From positions 186,001 through 250,000 of the forward strand of contig BDIU01000033.1 of NCBI GenBank assembly GCA_002118135.1: 64,000 nucleotides of DNA, in the 5' to 3' direction. A program made the translations under genes and the position numbers. A model generated the notes under the pieces. It ran no database searches. It was not told the DNA's origin and worked only from the letters and a program-made list of their open reading frames with translations. Below, piece after piece: positions 48,264 through 58,800 of the stretch (positions are counted from its first letter, which is position 1; each line of letters begins with the position of its first letter). Source of the stretch: Trebouxia sp. TZW2008 (lineage: Eukaryota > Chlorophyta > Trebouxiophyceae > Trebouxiales > Trebouxiaceae).

Positions 48264-51133
48264 TCAGCCTACTTTGCTGTTCTTGCGGTGACCTCTCCCC
48301 GAGCTTCCTTGGCCATGCTGGGGCTGTCTGCCTCTACCTCTCACAGGTGCTGTGTTTGTGGTGGTGGGCATAACAGCGTCATTGTTCTTATTTGTATCCC
48401 TTTGCTGCAATGAGGCTGTATTTGTGGTGGCAGGCACGGCAGCCTCAGTACCATGAGCCCTGTCTTGAGCTCTTTTCCTCTGTTGTGGTGGTGCTGTGCT
48501 TGTGGTGATGGGTATGGCAGCCTCACGGCCTTGAGCCCTGCTCCTGTGTTGTGATTGTGCCTGGTTTCTCCTGGGAGCCGCTTGTTCTGCAGTCTCGGTG
48601 GCTTGACTGCTTGAACCATCCTGTGCCTGCTGTTGGGTTGCCTGGCCCATGTGTTCAGTGTGCGATGTCTGATCTGATGGGTTCACAGCTGGGACTGAAG
48701 TGCCATACCTGCCAGACACTATTCCTCCCTGCAGACAAAAGACCAGACAATGAAGCAGTATCATGCCTGAAATGATGTGAGCAGACTGGGACCCTGCCCA
48801 CTTGACTTCATGTCAACATTTCCAGGCTGCTCCCACTCACAGAGGCTCTCATTATGATGCCTAATCTTTGCTTCTACCCACAGAGCCTCCCGCTATGATG
48901 CCCAATTGAACTCTTCTTGCTGATGTTTTGTTGTGTGCTTGGGTTTTGCAAGTTCAACTGTGGCTGATGCATGGAGAGAACCAGGACAAACTGTGTTTAC
49001 CTGCTGCTGCTGTTTTGCAAACTGCCTGGCGCGTTCTTGTCTTTGGCGCAGCAGCTTATCCAGTTCTTTCGCTGTGAAATCTTTTGTGTCAAGGGCTGCA
49101 GGCTGCTGGTGCTGCTGGGGTGAGGGAACATGCTGTGCAATGGCATCAGCTTGATGCGCATCTAGAGCAGGAATCAGCAACCTGCAGCAATACAGCTGAA
49201 GTCTCAGCACGAAGCCTGCAGTGCCGGTCATGACTCTTACACGTTCTGATGCAAGCGCTGCGTATGCATGGCCAAAATCCTGCATCGATTTGTATTGAGC
49301 TAGACAGGACTTGGAGTCAAGGGCTGCAGGCTGCTGATGCTGCTGGGATGTGGGAACATGCTGTGCGATAAACAGCATCAGCTTGATGTGCGTCTAGAGC
49401 AGGAATCAGCAACCTGCAGCAATATAGCCATTCTTTGAGTGAAAGCCTGTGATGACAGTCACAAAGGAACATGTTTTGGCACAGGCATTAGGGGCGTGTG
49501 GCCTGAGTCTTATCTTGCTCGGCACAAAGTCTGTGACGCATGCAGATGTCTGTTGAAAGGCTGTGCAATTGGCAATCATTTCAATGACAGCAAAACTTTC
49601 CACAGTATAGCAAAGGCGCTGGATGTATGTTACCCAAATCCTGTCTTGCCAGGCGCACTTGTCTTGAGCATCATTTGAGGACATGTGAAGTTCAACTGTT
49701 GAGATCAGACAAGACCAGTATCACCTTGAGAACATGTGATGTTCAAATGTTGAAATCAGACAAGACAATCATAAAGTTCATTGCTTACCTGCAGATTGGG
49801 CATTGTATGGCAAAGATGCCTGAGGCATCAGGGATCAAGTGTTCCTCTTTCAAGCGCTCAGGAGCAGCAGACTGGAGGTCTTGCTTGATCTGTGATGCCT
49901 TTTGCAGCATGCTTGACTGCTGCCAGTGCCACCACTCCGCAAAGCAAGGCCTGCAGTGTATCCCATGATATGTCATCAGCTTCTGCATGCATTTGTGCTA
50001 CTTGATTTGGTCAGTATGACTATTACTACTACAATTACTACGTACATGTTAATGTCCTTTCATTACTATTTACAGTATAACATCCTTTCAGAGATGCAAC
50101 AGGGGGGCCTCAGGACACCGTTTGTAATCATGCATGGTGATGGCCTGGTCATCAGGTCTTGCATGTAATCACGATGCTTGTTCTGGTCAGTGTCATCACA
50201 GGTTGGTAATGCAGCATGCTCAACTGCTGCCAGTGCCGCCACTCTGCAAAGCAAGGCCTGCAGTGTACCTAACAACCTGTTGTCAGTTTCTGCATACATT
50301 TGTGCTGCTTAATCTGGTCAGTGTAACCATGCATGGTGATGGCCTGTCAGCAAGTTTTGCATGCAATCATGCTGCTTGAGCTAAGCAGTGCCGTTGCGCA
50401 GCGGTGATGCAGCATGACACTTTGATTTGGTCAGTGTCAGCATGCACTGGTGATGCAAAATTGACAGCTAACAGCAGTACAGCATCACAGGTTGACTTGG
50501 TCAATGTCATGATGCACTGGTAATGGCAAATGACAACTCACAGCAGTGTGTGGTGATGCATGTGGAGCATGCGTTCTCGAAAGCAAATAATGCTCAGCAG
50601 CATGTCTTACAGATGATAGCAATGGTAGCATGGAAGTCTGAGCAGCAAGTCTTGGCTTGGAACTGTGCCAGGGGGCACAAGCGGCTCAAGGCAGAACACG
50701 CAGTGACCTTCAGGCTGGTTGATGTCGGTCATGGCGTCTTTTGCTGCTTCAATCAGGGAGCCAAGCATCATCTCTCCAGCCAAGCTGTCTGCTACTGTGT
50801 GAAGCTGAGACAAGACACCTGCTATGCGCTTGTCACTCATCCCTGCAACAGCATGTGTACAGCTGATGCAAAGGTGCAAACCTTGAATGTGACATGTTGG
50901 CATTGCTGCTTGCCTTGTGGACTCTGCAAGTGGAGTGTGGGGAGTTGTGTGGGATACTCTGGGTGAGTGCTCAGCACCAGCGTGGCGTTGACATATCGCT
51001 CTGTATCGACATCGCCGGTGTGGGGAGATATGCTGATAGAGATGCTCAAGGGGTCTCGCGCCAGCATTGCAAGCGCATCCTCTCCATACGTGAAATTCAA
51101 AGCCTCAAGTTCCACACGTGTGATCTCGTTCAT
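48264..51133 (-). CDS. RWD-RING E3 ubiquitin ligase, RNF25-like, 416 aa
   Basis: Exons: 51133-50923, 50842-50611, 49950-49789, 49181-49001, 48728-48264 (1251 bp, phases agree). Residues 1 to about 75 form an RWD domain (EVEAL-type start ELEALNFTYGEDALA; HPEYPTQLPTLHL with the YP turn). A RING follows at about 110-200: HCVFCLEPL, a spacer, LPCYHCYHLPCFAEWWHW, a helical insert, and IQCPICR, which supplies the Cys and His zinc ligands. This domain order and spacing match RNF25/AO7, a ligase that works with UBE2D/E enzymes and has been tied to translation-stalling responses in animals. The C-terminal half is Gln-, Thr- and Arg-rich, with repeated PTTTNTAP-like segments, and ends in an RGRG/RGH basic tail that may bind RNA. 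Introns contain echoes of exons 3 and 4. Confidence 0.88.
49290..49425 (-). repeat. Frameshifted copy of RNF25-like exon 4
   Basis: After CTGCAG at about 49420 the minus strand reads LLIPALDAHQADA as in the live exon (49181), then has an insertion before the AQHVP block and diverges after CAGCCTGCAGCCCTTGA. It lies upstream of the live exon. Confidence 0.88.
50195..50295 (-). repeat. Decayed copy of RNF25-like exon 3 start
   Basis: The minus strand CACTGCAGGCCTTGCTTTGC and following GAGTGGCGGCACTGGCAGCAG match the acceptor and first 50 or so bases of the live exon at 49950. One base change converts the EWWHW codons, and frame is then lost. It lies upstream of the live exon. Confidence 0.85.
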
Positions 51134-51505
51134 CAGTTGGCGAACTTCGGCACGTCTCACGCAACGAAGAAACTCAGGATGTGTGCTGTCATATGCATGA
51201 CAGCGCTTCAACGATCACCACTGATGCTGTGCTGTGTTGGCGAAAAGCTTGCGAGCTGACACTCACGACTTTGTGTTCGGTCAACCTTTTGCTAGGTCAA
51301 AGGCTGAACACCTTGACCGTTTGACTCGACGCTATCGGTAGCAAGCATCACGGCGCAGCGGCTCCAGCCAAGCAAGTCGTACCACTACAGAGCATTGTTG
51401 CTGAACCTGCCGAAGTCGAACTGACATCTGCGGCCTTACTCGACAGGCTTGTATTGGGAGGCAAAGTCTTCTCGTTTACCATTCAGCGGCTCACCTGGCG
51501 ACACA
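51134..51505. promoter_or_regulatory. Bidirectional promoter, RNF25-like / CHI-fold gene
   Basis: 372 bp separate the two ATGs. CpG-rich stretches (around 51300-51360) resemble the other shared promoters. No TATA box is clear. Confidence 0.45.
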
Positions 51506-54500
51506 ATGCTGCAGCGTGCTTCAGTAGCCAGCACGACTGCATTGAGCGGGTCGCGTCAATGTCTGCATATGGCGGTACTCTTGTGAGCTATTGCATGGCC
51601 AAGAGCCACAGTCTTGGTGTGATCAATCGACTAACAAGCGCGTGTCTGTTGCCGGTGCAGGCAGCCGTGAGACGCCCTTGCCAGCTACCACAGCAACCCC
51701 ATAGGTCGTTGCATACCCAGCTGCGATCGGCCCGACCATGGTGGTCAGCAAGCAGAAGTGCTTGCATGCATCTGGGACTGGCAGCGCTGACAGTAGCATC
51801 TGGCACTGGACTAACTGTGCGGTGCATGGCAGCCAGCGGGCAAACAATCACAGAAAAAGTGACACGGCCTACTTGCCTGCCTTCCCATCTGCACATCCTG
51901 CTTCCCTTAGCAACCATTGTTGCCTTTCACAGCAGGCATATGCTGGTGCACTATTCAAGTCGCACTTATCTCAAGCATCATTGATGCAGCTGCCCTGGCT
52001 CCAGACATATGCATGAACAGCAAATGGACCTCTCTTCTCATCCTTTGCAGGCCACTGGAGTGACATTCCCTGAAGTGACCAAATTTTGGCATGGAGAGCC
52101 ATTCAGATGCATGGGTGCAGGAGTGCGCACAAAGAAGGTTGCCTTTATCAATGTAAAGGTAAGCCAAATACCCTGCAACAGAAAAGAAAAGAAAAGTCTA
52201 CGCAGCTTGGCGTCACAACAGAAGCCTCTGTTCATAGTGGCAGCCCAGGAAAAGGAAAGACCTCAAGTCTTGAACTGTCTCTGCTGTTGCTCTGTGCCGT
52301 GATCGGCATGGCATAAATGGCAGCATGTATATATGGCTGGAAAACTCTGATTGTACATGCTAGCAGTCATTTACAGCAGCAAATCTTGCAGGTGTATGCT
52401 GTTGCGCTGTTTGTAGAAGCAGAAGCAGCAGCGCGTGAACTGGGTGTAAGGCATCGTGGCGGCTTCTTTTCAGACGACAGGTGACTCTTCCTACTCCCTT
52501 TGTGCCTTGTGAGGAATGCTGAGCCTATCTGCTGTGTGGACATAAGTTTGCCCTTGGCATTTCTTGACCCAGTTGCCGCCGGAAAGCTTGCATTGCACAT
52601 GTTGAGCGGTCAGTCGACTGTGCACACTTGTGTCATTCTTGATGACAAAAGTATGATGCCTTGATGTCTGACCAAGAGCTGCTTGATGTGATGCAGTAAT
52701 GATGACTACAACCAGGCCCTGACTGATGGCGCCTTCAGCAAACTGCTGCAAGTGCAGCTCGTTCGTAAAATTGAAGGGGATCAGTTCTTTGAGGTATGGA
52801 TCGTTTCAGATCTTTGCCTATCATGCCTTTAGCTGTAGCCTTAGCTGGGAGTATGATTGGGATGTGCTTCAAACGTTGCCTCAAATCGATTGCTGACTGG
52901 TCGGTGCTGTCTTCCTGGAATAGGTTGCATACGAGGGTATTTGCCATCATGAACTTGCTGCCCAACTCTTTGCCTGTCATGCTGGAAGCTGTAGCCTTGG
53001 TAGCTACTGTCACGTTCTGAGCAGTGCCTTCAAGCCATTTCAGCAGACATCACTGAAGCGGAAGATTGTTGCAACTGCTTCACATCCTCAGGGCATGTGA
53101 TGCAGTTGGAACCAATTTCTGCTTTGGTGCTGTTTTCTTGAAACAGCTTGGACACCCGGGCATCTGACATTACACGCTTGCTGCCAAGATCTTCGCCTGT
53201 CATGCTGGAAGCTGTAGCCTTGGTAGCTGCCATCATGCTCTGGACTGTGCCACAAGCTATTCAGCAAGAAAGCACTGAAGGAGAACATTGCTGCAACTCT
53301 TCAGCGTCCGCTTGTACACCAATCCAGTGAGTGTTCAGAAGATGCTGAAGAGTTGCACCAATTTTTGGCTTTGGTGTCTGCCTTGAATAGCTTGCATACC
53401 AGGGTATCTGACACCACATTTGCTGTCATGCCGGAAGCTGTAACCTTGATGGCTGCGGTCACGCTCTGGACTGTGCCGAAAGCTATAAATGAAGGCAGCA
53501 TTGGAGCAGATCACATTCTCAGGGCATGTGGTGCACTTGGAACCAGCTTCTGCTTTGGTGCTGTCTTCTTGAAACAGCTTGGGCACCCGGGTAACTGACA
53601 TCACCCACTTGATGCCCAAACCTTGGCCTGTCATGCTGGAAGCTGTAGCCTTGGTAGCTGCCATTACGCTCTGGACTGTGCCATAAGCTATTCAGGAAGA
53701 CAGCTCTGAAGCAGGACGTTGTTACAACTGCTCCACACTCTCGGGGCATGTTGTCCACTGGGCATCATTCTCTGCTTCAGTGCTGTCTGCCTGATATGGC
53801 TTGAATATTAGGGTACCTGACATCACACACTTCCTGCCAGAAGCTTTGCCCCTCATGCTGCCTTGGTTGTTGCCATCACGCTCTGAACTGTGCCACAAGC
53901 TATACACGAAGGCAGCACTGAAGCAGAAAACTGTTGCAGCTCCTCAAGGTCTTCTCGCACATTGATTCTGCAGGAGCGTTTTGTGGAGATGCACCAGTTT
54001 TCTGCCTCAACATTGTCTTCCTGAAATGGCTTGCATACCAGGGTATTTAACATCACGCACTTGCTGCCATCAAATCTTTGGCGTCATGCTGGAAGCTGTA
54101 GCCTTGGTAGCTGCCTTTACGCTCTGAGCTGTGCCACAAGGTATATAGGGAGATAGCCCTGAAGCAGAAAGCTGCTGCAATTCCTCAAACCCTTCCTGCG
54201 CATTGATTGTGTAAGGGGCTGTTGTGGACTTACAGCAGTTTTGTGCCTCAGTGTTGTCTTCCAGTGATTGCTTGGACACAAATGCGCTCAGCGCCATACC
54301 TTTGCTGCCTGGAAACTTTTCAACGTGCACACCTGAATGTTCTGATCTTTGGCCATGCACATTACATGAACCTATGACTCATGCCCGTAGCAATGAAAGC
54401 TGTCATGCATGCATTTGAACTTTATGCCAGCTGTTGCCAATGCAGGCCATAGAAGAAGCACTCACGCCTCGCTTGAGAATCACCGGTGAGCTGAGCACAC

Positions 54501-55267
54501 TCACCAAGTTCAAGGAGTTCTTCAATGGCAGAAGTCTAGAAAAGGGAACCAACATTCTCCTTCTGTGGAAGACTGAAGGAGTGCTGGAGGTCGTAGCCAA
54601 TCCAGAATCTGGTGGTGCTGATTACTCACAGGTGAGACCCTTTCTACACCTGCACTGCTGCTCCAAATGCCAATGCGCACATGCCTTGGCTGTACATACC
54701 TGATACAGAAAGCTTGTGATTCAGCCCTGCTCAAGTTGTTGTGTTTGGAGCTGCTGACGTGCTTCACAAACAACGCATGGCAGCAAAGAAAAAGGAAGTA
54801 TGCATGGTCAGGCATCTTAAGTGGATCTTCTGTGAGTATTCAAGTATCAGCAGTGAATAAACTTGCACTGCATTGCGCTGACTGAGACTTCTTGTGGCCT
54901 TTCCTTCAGGTGAAGCCAGATCTGACAGTACAGTCTCCAGGTCTGTGCAGAGCCCTGGGCTTCTGCTATCAAGTTTTGCTGAAATTACAGCTTTTGGCAC
55001 TGCTCATGCGTGGCACAAACAACTCATGGCATCGCACAAGCTTGCAGTGCTCATATCTGCACCGATTGCAACAGTTTGTGGCCTTTGCTTCAGGTGAAGC
55101 CAGACCTGACAATAGAATCTCCAGGCCTATGCAGAGCCCTGTTTGAGGTGTACATGGGCAGCAGCGCTGTTGTCCCTGATGCAAAGGCTGCCTGGGCCGA
55201 AGGAGCCAGAAAACTAGTAGATAGTGATGAAACACGACGGTCCTCACGCAAGGGTGGTGGCGGCTGA
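51506..55267 (+). CDS. Chalcone isomerase-fold protein, plastid FAP-like, 306 aa
   Basis: Member of the chalcone-flavanone isomerase superfamily. In algae the likely role is the non-catalytic fatty-acid-binding (FAP) type in plastids, because flavonoid isomerases proper are a land-plant innovation. Exons: 51506-51574, 51661-51858, 52051-52158, 52392-52480, 52697-52793, 54446-54631, 55094-55267 (921 bp). Residues 1 to about 85 are Ser/Arg/Ala-rich with few acids (MLQRASVASTTALSGSRQ), fitting a plastid transit peptide. CHI blocks: ATGVTFPEVTKFWHGEPF, MGAGVRTKKVAFINVKVYAV, LRITGELSTLTKFKEFFNG with LEKGTNILLLW, and SPGLCRALFEVYMGS. The tail ends RSSRKGGGG. Exon 2 boundaries rest on phase and on the open frame only. 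The 1.65-kb intron 5 holds a long tandem array. Confidence 0.88.
52830..54350. repeat. Minisatellite of about 210-230 bp, seven to eight units, in one intron
   Basis: Units share GCTGGAAGCTGTAGCCTTGG, then a TAGCTGCC(A/T)TCAC block, a GGACTGTGCCACAAGCTAT-like block and CCTGAAA(T/C)(A/G)GCTTGCAT. They start near 52850, 53000, 53200, 53440, 53640, 53850 and 54080, with a last partial unit to 54350. Identity between units is moderate. Several units stay open in the same minus-strand frame (QSVxAATKATASSMTG-like) and the plus strand is also open in places. I could not tie the unit to any exon of this gene, unlike the other arrays. Confidence 0.85.
54909..54965 (+). repeat. Decayed copy of the last CHI-fold exon start
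   Basis: CTTCAG then GTGAAGCCAGATCTGACAG (VKPDLTVQSPGLCRAL) matches the live exon at 55094 (VKPDLTIESPGLCRAL), then diverges at GGCTTCTGC. The acceptor and phase match the live exon. The flanking intron (CTTTTGGCACTGCTCATGCG) is partly duplicated too. Confidence 0.9.
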
Positions 55268-55889
55268 TTGCCATTTTCAGCTTAGATGCGGCGTCCCAGA
55301 CTGTTTTCATGGTGGAGTTTCCACCCACAGGTGCTCAAGTTGAAATGCCTACCAGTAGTGGCATAGACGTTTCTGGTCTTTTTTACAGTGTTGTGTGGCT
55401 GAGCGTGTATGTGACAATACTGAAGCAGGATGGCTTGCACCACAAATCTTAGCCTGCGTTTGAGCGATACTGACACTGTGAAGCGACACAGAGAAGCAGA
55501 AGCCATTTTGCTTTGCATGGTAGGGTCAGTTAGGGAGTACAATACACTGGACTGGGCAACAGGGCACGATAAGCTGTCCAGCCACAGTTTGACGCTTGGT
55601 GATGCTTCATTCTTGCATGTCACAAACAAATTGATCTTGCGAAAACCTAGACGCAACCCTGACTTCTGTAGCAAACTAAATTTAACTGATTAAAATTTAA
55701 GAAAAAACTCCAGTGTTGACCCGAGACGTCAGCAACAACCCTTTCTGCTTGCGGCCTGTGGCGAGCCTTGCTTGCAGATACTTGCGCTGCGGCTACGCGA
55801 TACTGGTCTGCATTGCGAAGCTCAGTTGAGCATGCGTTGAAAGGGCTTTGCGCTCCTGCAACAACTCGACAGGGTGATTGGAAGTCACC
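55268..55889. other. Intergenic region; possible unrecognised minus-strand frame
   Basis: Between two plus-strand genes. A minus-strand frame is open for about 130 codons (55674-55282), preceded by a TTGCTACAG acceptor-like sequence, and includes LGFRKINLFVTCKNEASPSV. It has no ATG near its start and no family I recognise. The alternating gene order would predict a minus-strand gene here. Treated as unproven. Confidence 0.25.
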
Positions 55890-58800
55890 ATGGCGTTTGG
55901 TTTCAATAAGGATTCGCAGCCCACTGCGCTGCAGCGACATGCGGTAAGCTCCTTGCTTTGATGCCGAGCATCGCAGCACCACGGCAGCAAGACTTTCCTC
56001 CAATCGTTGGCGTGCTGCAGGCTGGCAGTGAAACCCAGGCCGACGACTTGGAGTGTTACGAGAAAGTGAATGGCTCGAGCTATTCAGCAACGGTAAAAGA
56101 CGGCCTCGCTGCTCTGCATCGCTGCTCACAGTCAAAGGCCATTGCAAATAGCTCATTGCAGTTTGCAACTGAGCTCACTCAAACAGATTGCCCTGCTGCA
56201 AAATGACTCAGAACAGAATGTATGTGCAAACGCTGGAGTGCCAAAATGGTTGACGCATGTTTCAGCTGCATTTCACAGCTAACGGTCCCGTTCTTCAGGG
56301 TCTGTCAAGTGTTTGCAGATGCTGCTTTTAGCTGCACGCAAAATTGAGTGCAACTTGTGCAGCAACTCCTAAAGGGTTCCACCTGTGCTTTCAAGGCAGC
56401 AAGTTCCAATGAGTAACATGTGGCTCCCATACTGGACTGCAGATTCTATTTATTGATTGATTGACTTAGGATGCTACTATTGAGATGCTATTTTGATGAT
56501 GTGCAGGCTCAGCTTAAGGCTGCTTACCCTGACTCTCAGCCCTTGGATTTCAACCCAGCTGCCCACATTGGATCGCTCCTAGATTCACACAAGCAGGTAA
56601 GTGAAGACCGCGGAAAAAGAAAGAGGCAAAAACCCACGCATTGGAAGAAAAGTCTGGTCTCTTACAAGGCTTTTCTGCCAAAGCCTTATAAGAGACTAGA
56701 CTTTTCTCCAAATCAAACAAAAATTTACATGAGCTGAGGATCAGATTTGGTGCACCATGTATTGAACAGCAGCAAGTTGTTGACCGTGTGGAAGTTGAGT
56801 GATGAGCATCAGATCTATGTTGTGTTTCTCGGTACGTCACCCTTGAAATCTGTGCAGGATCATTATTATGAGTACCGCCTGTCTTAGTGAGGTTCTATGA
56901 CCCAGCTGGGTGCATACAAGAGCAAGAAATTGCCTCCAAACAATTCTTTCGAACGCAGCACCACCATTGTGTTTCTGTGCAGCCTCACTAATATGTTTCT
57001 GTGCAGCATGACCCTGGCATTTGCCCAGCTGCTGGCCTACGGCTGCCCTTGACACCATGTTACAACGGCACCATCAATACGCTGTGATTGTGCACAATGT
57101 TGTCAAAAATTGCCACATGCTATTGGCTGCTTGCCAATGAGCTTTTGGCAACGTCTGATGGTAGCTGTGGCCAATACCATCTTTGTTACAAGCCCCGTCA
57201 TATTGCAACAATGAAGAATTCCTGACAGTAAGTGAATGGCTATAGGTACAAAGTTTGCGTGATGGCAGACGTTTGCTTCCACGCTTAGGCAGGCCCTCTA
57301 GGTTCCCAGTAACCTGAATGTTTCAATGTCAAATGCAACAAATCTGCTGCTGTGTTGAGCAGGGTCTAGCAACCTTGGAGAGCAGCTTTCTGAAGCCTTT
57401 TGTGCACCAATGCACCACCTCAACATCTCAAATGTGTGTGTGCAAGATGTTTTGCAGGTAGTTTCTGGTAACTTCATCAGAGTTAGTGCCCAGCTGCAAG
57501 CAGCACAGCCGAAGACAGCAGCTCATCACAGGCCTTTGGTGTGCCGACGCGCCGCCTGAAACACCTTGACACATGCTGTCCAAGCTAAGTCTTGCCTTCA
57601 ATCATTTAATGCAGGCAGTCTCTGGCGTCTTCGCAGAGATGAAAGCCCAGCGGCAAGCAACTCAGCTGGGGGTAGCAGCTCACAGGCCTTCGTTGTGCCC
57701 ATGCATTGCCTGAAACACCTTCACATGTGCTGTTCAAGCTAATCCTGTTGTCTTTGTTGATGTTTTCCAGGTCATTTTTGGCATCGAGAGTGGTCAGCAA
57801 TTCAGCTGGAGGCAGCAGCTCGTTATAATTCCTTGCTTGCCAGTGTGCTGACTGCAACACCTGCCGTCCAAGCTAAATCATTGTTTTTGCTGATGCTCTC
57901 CAGGAAATCTTTGGGGTCTTTGCTGAAATGAGTGTCCAGCTGCAAGCAGCACAGCTGGAGACAGCAGCGCGTGACAGGGATGCTGCTGGCTTTGTTGGCC
58001 GTTTGAGGAGCACACAGACATTCCAGGCAGATGTCTTGAAGGTATATCATGATGCCTTGGCAGCCACGTCATGTCTGTTTTGTATGCTTTGCTTGGGCTG
58101 CATCAAGCTGTGACTTTTGTACCGTGTTTGCTGAATGCCTGCCCCCTGCAGCTGTGACATGGACTTCAGAAGCTGTTTTGCATGATGCACGCCAAAAGAC
58201 GGCAAGATCAGGCTCTTGTTTGCTTGCAGCTGGACTAACCCAATCTGCTGTAGGCTGTGTGCCTTGCAGATGTCACACATGTTCTTAATGTATTTGTTTG
58301 GGTCTTGGAAGTGTATCAACTCAGCATCCTCACCATCATCAAACTCCCATGACCACCATCAGCACCATCCCCACGACCATCACCACCATCTCTCACATTC
58401 TCAAGACCTCCATGACTACCATCACCAACACTACCACCGTCACCACTGAGGTCCATCATCTCCCCNNTCCCCCCCGCCCCTGCGTCCCAAGCCAGCATTG
58501 CTAGTGATGTCACTGTTCTCTGTCACTACCTCTGCTGCTGCCATTATCATTGATGTTGCTCACACTATTGGTATGGCCTGAGAATTGAGCTGCATACATC
58601 AGCTGCTCATAGCTATTGTCACCATCCTTTGTACTACTGTATTACTCAAGCTATCAGTGCTGTTTCCAGACATGTTGTTCACGCTGTCATTGCTGTGTGT
58701 ACAGGGCCTGAGATCCAAGCTGCACACAGCAGCTGCTGAGAGAAGTGATCCCAGAAGCTGCAGGGGTCACTGAACCTTGCATTACAGCCACTGCTTATGC

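Noticed and set aside
55282..55674. Minus-strand frame of about 130 codons between the CHI-fold and coiled-coil genes
   Set aside because: No ATG near its start, no recognised family, and it covers the CHI-fold 3' UTR. Kept only as a prediction from the strand-alternation pattern.
55647..56168. Minus-strand frame overlapping the first coiled-coil exon
   Set aside because: It is antisense to a well-formed exon start (MAFGFNKD with donor) and has no homology; a shadow frame.
58466..58467. Ns as a sign of a large gap
   Set aside because: Only two undetermined bases beside a C run; flanking repeat units are continuous.
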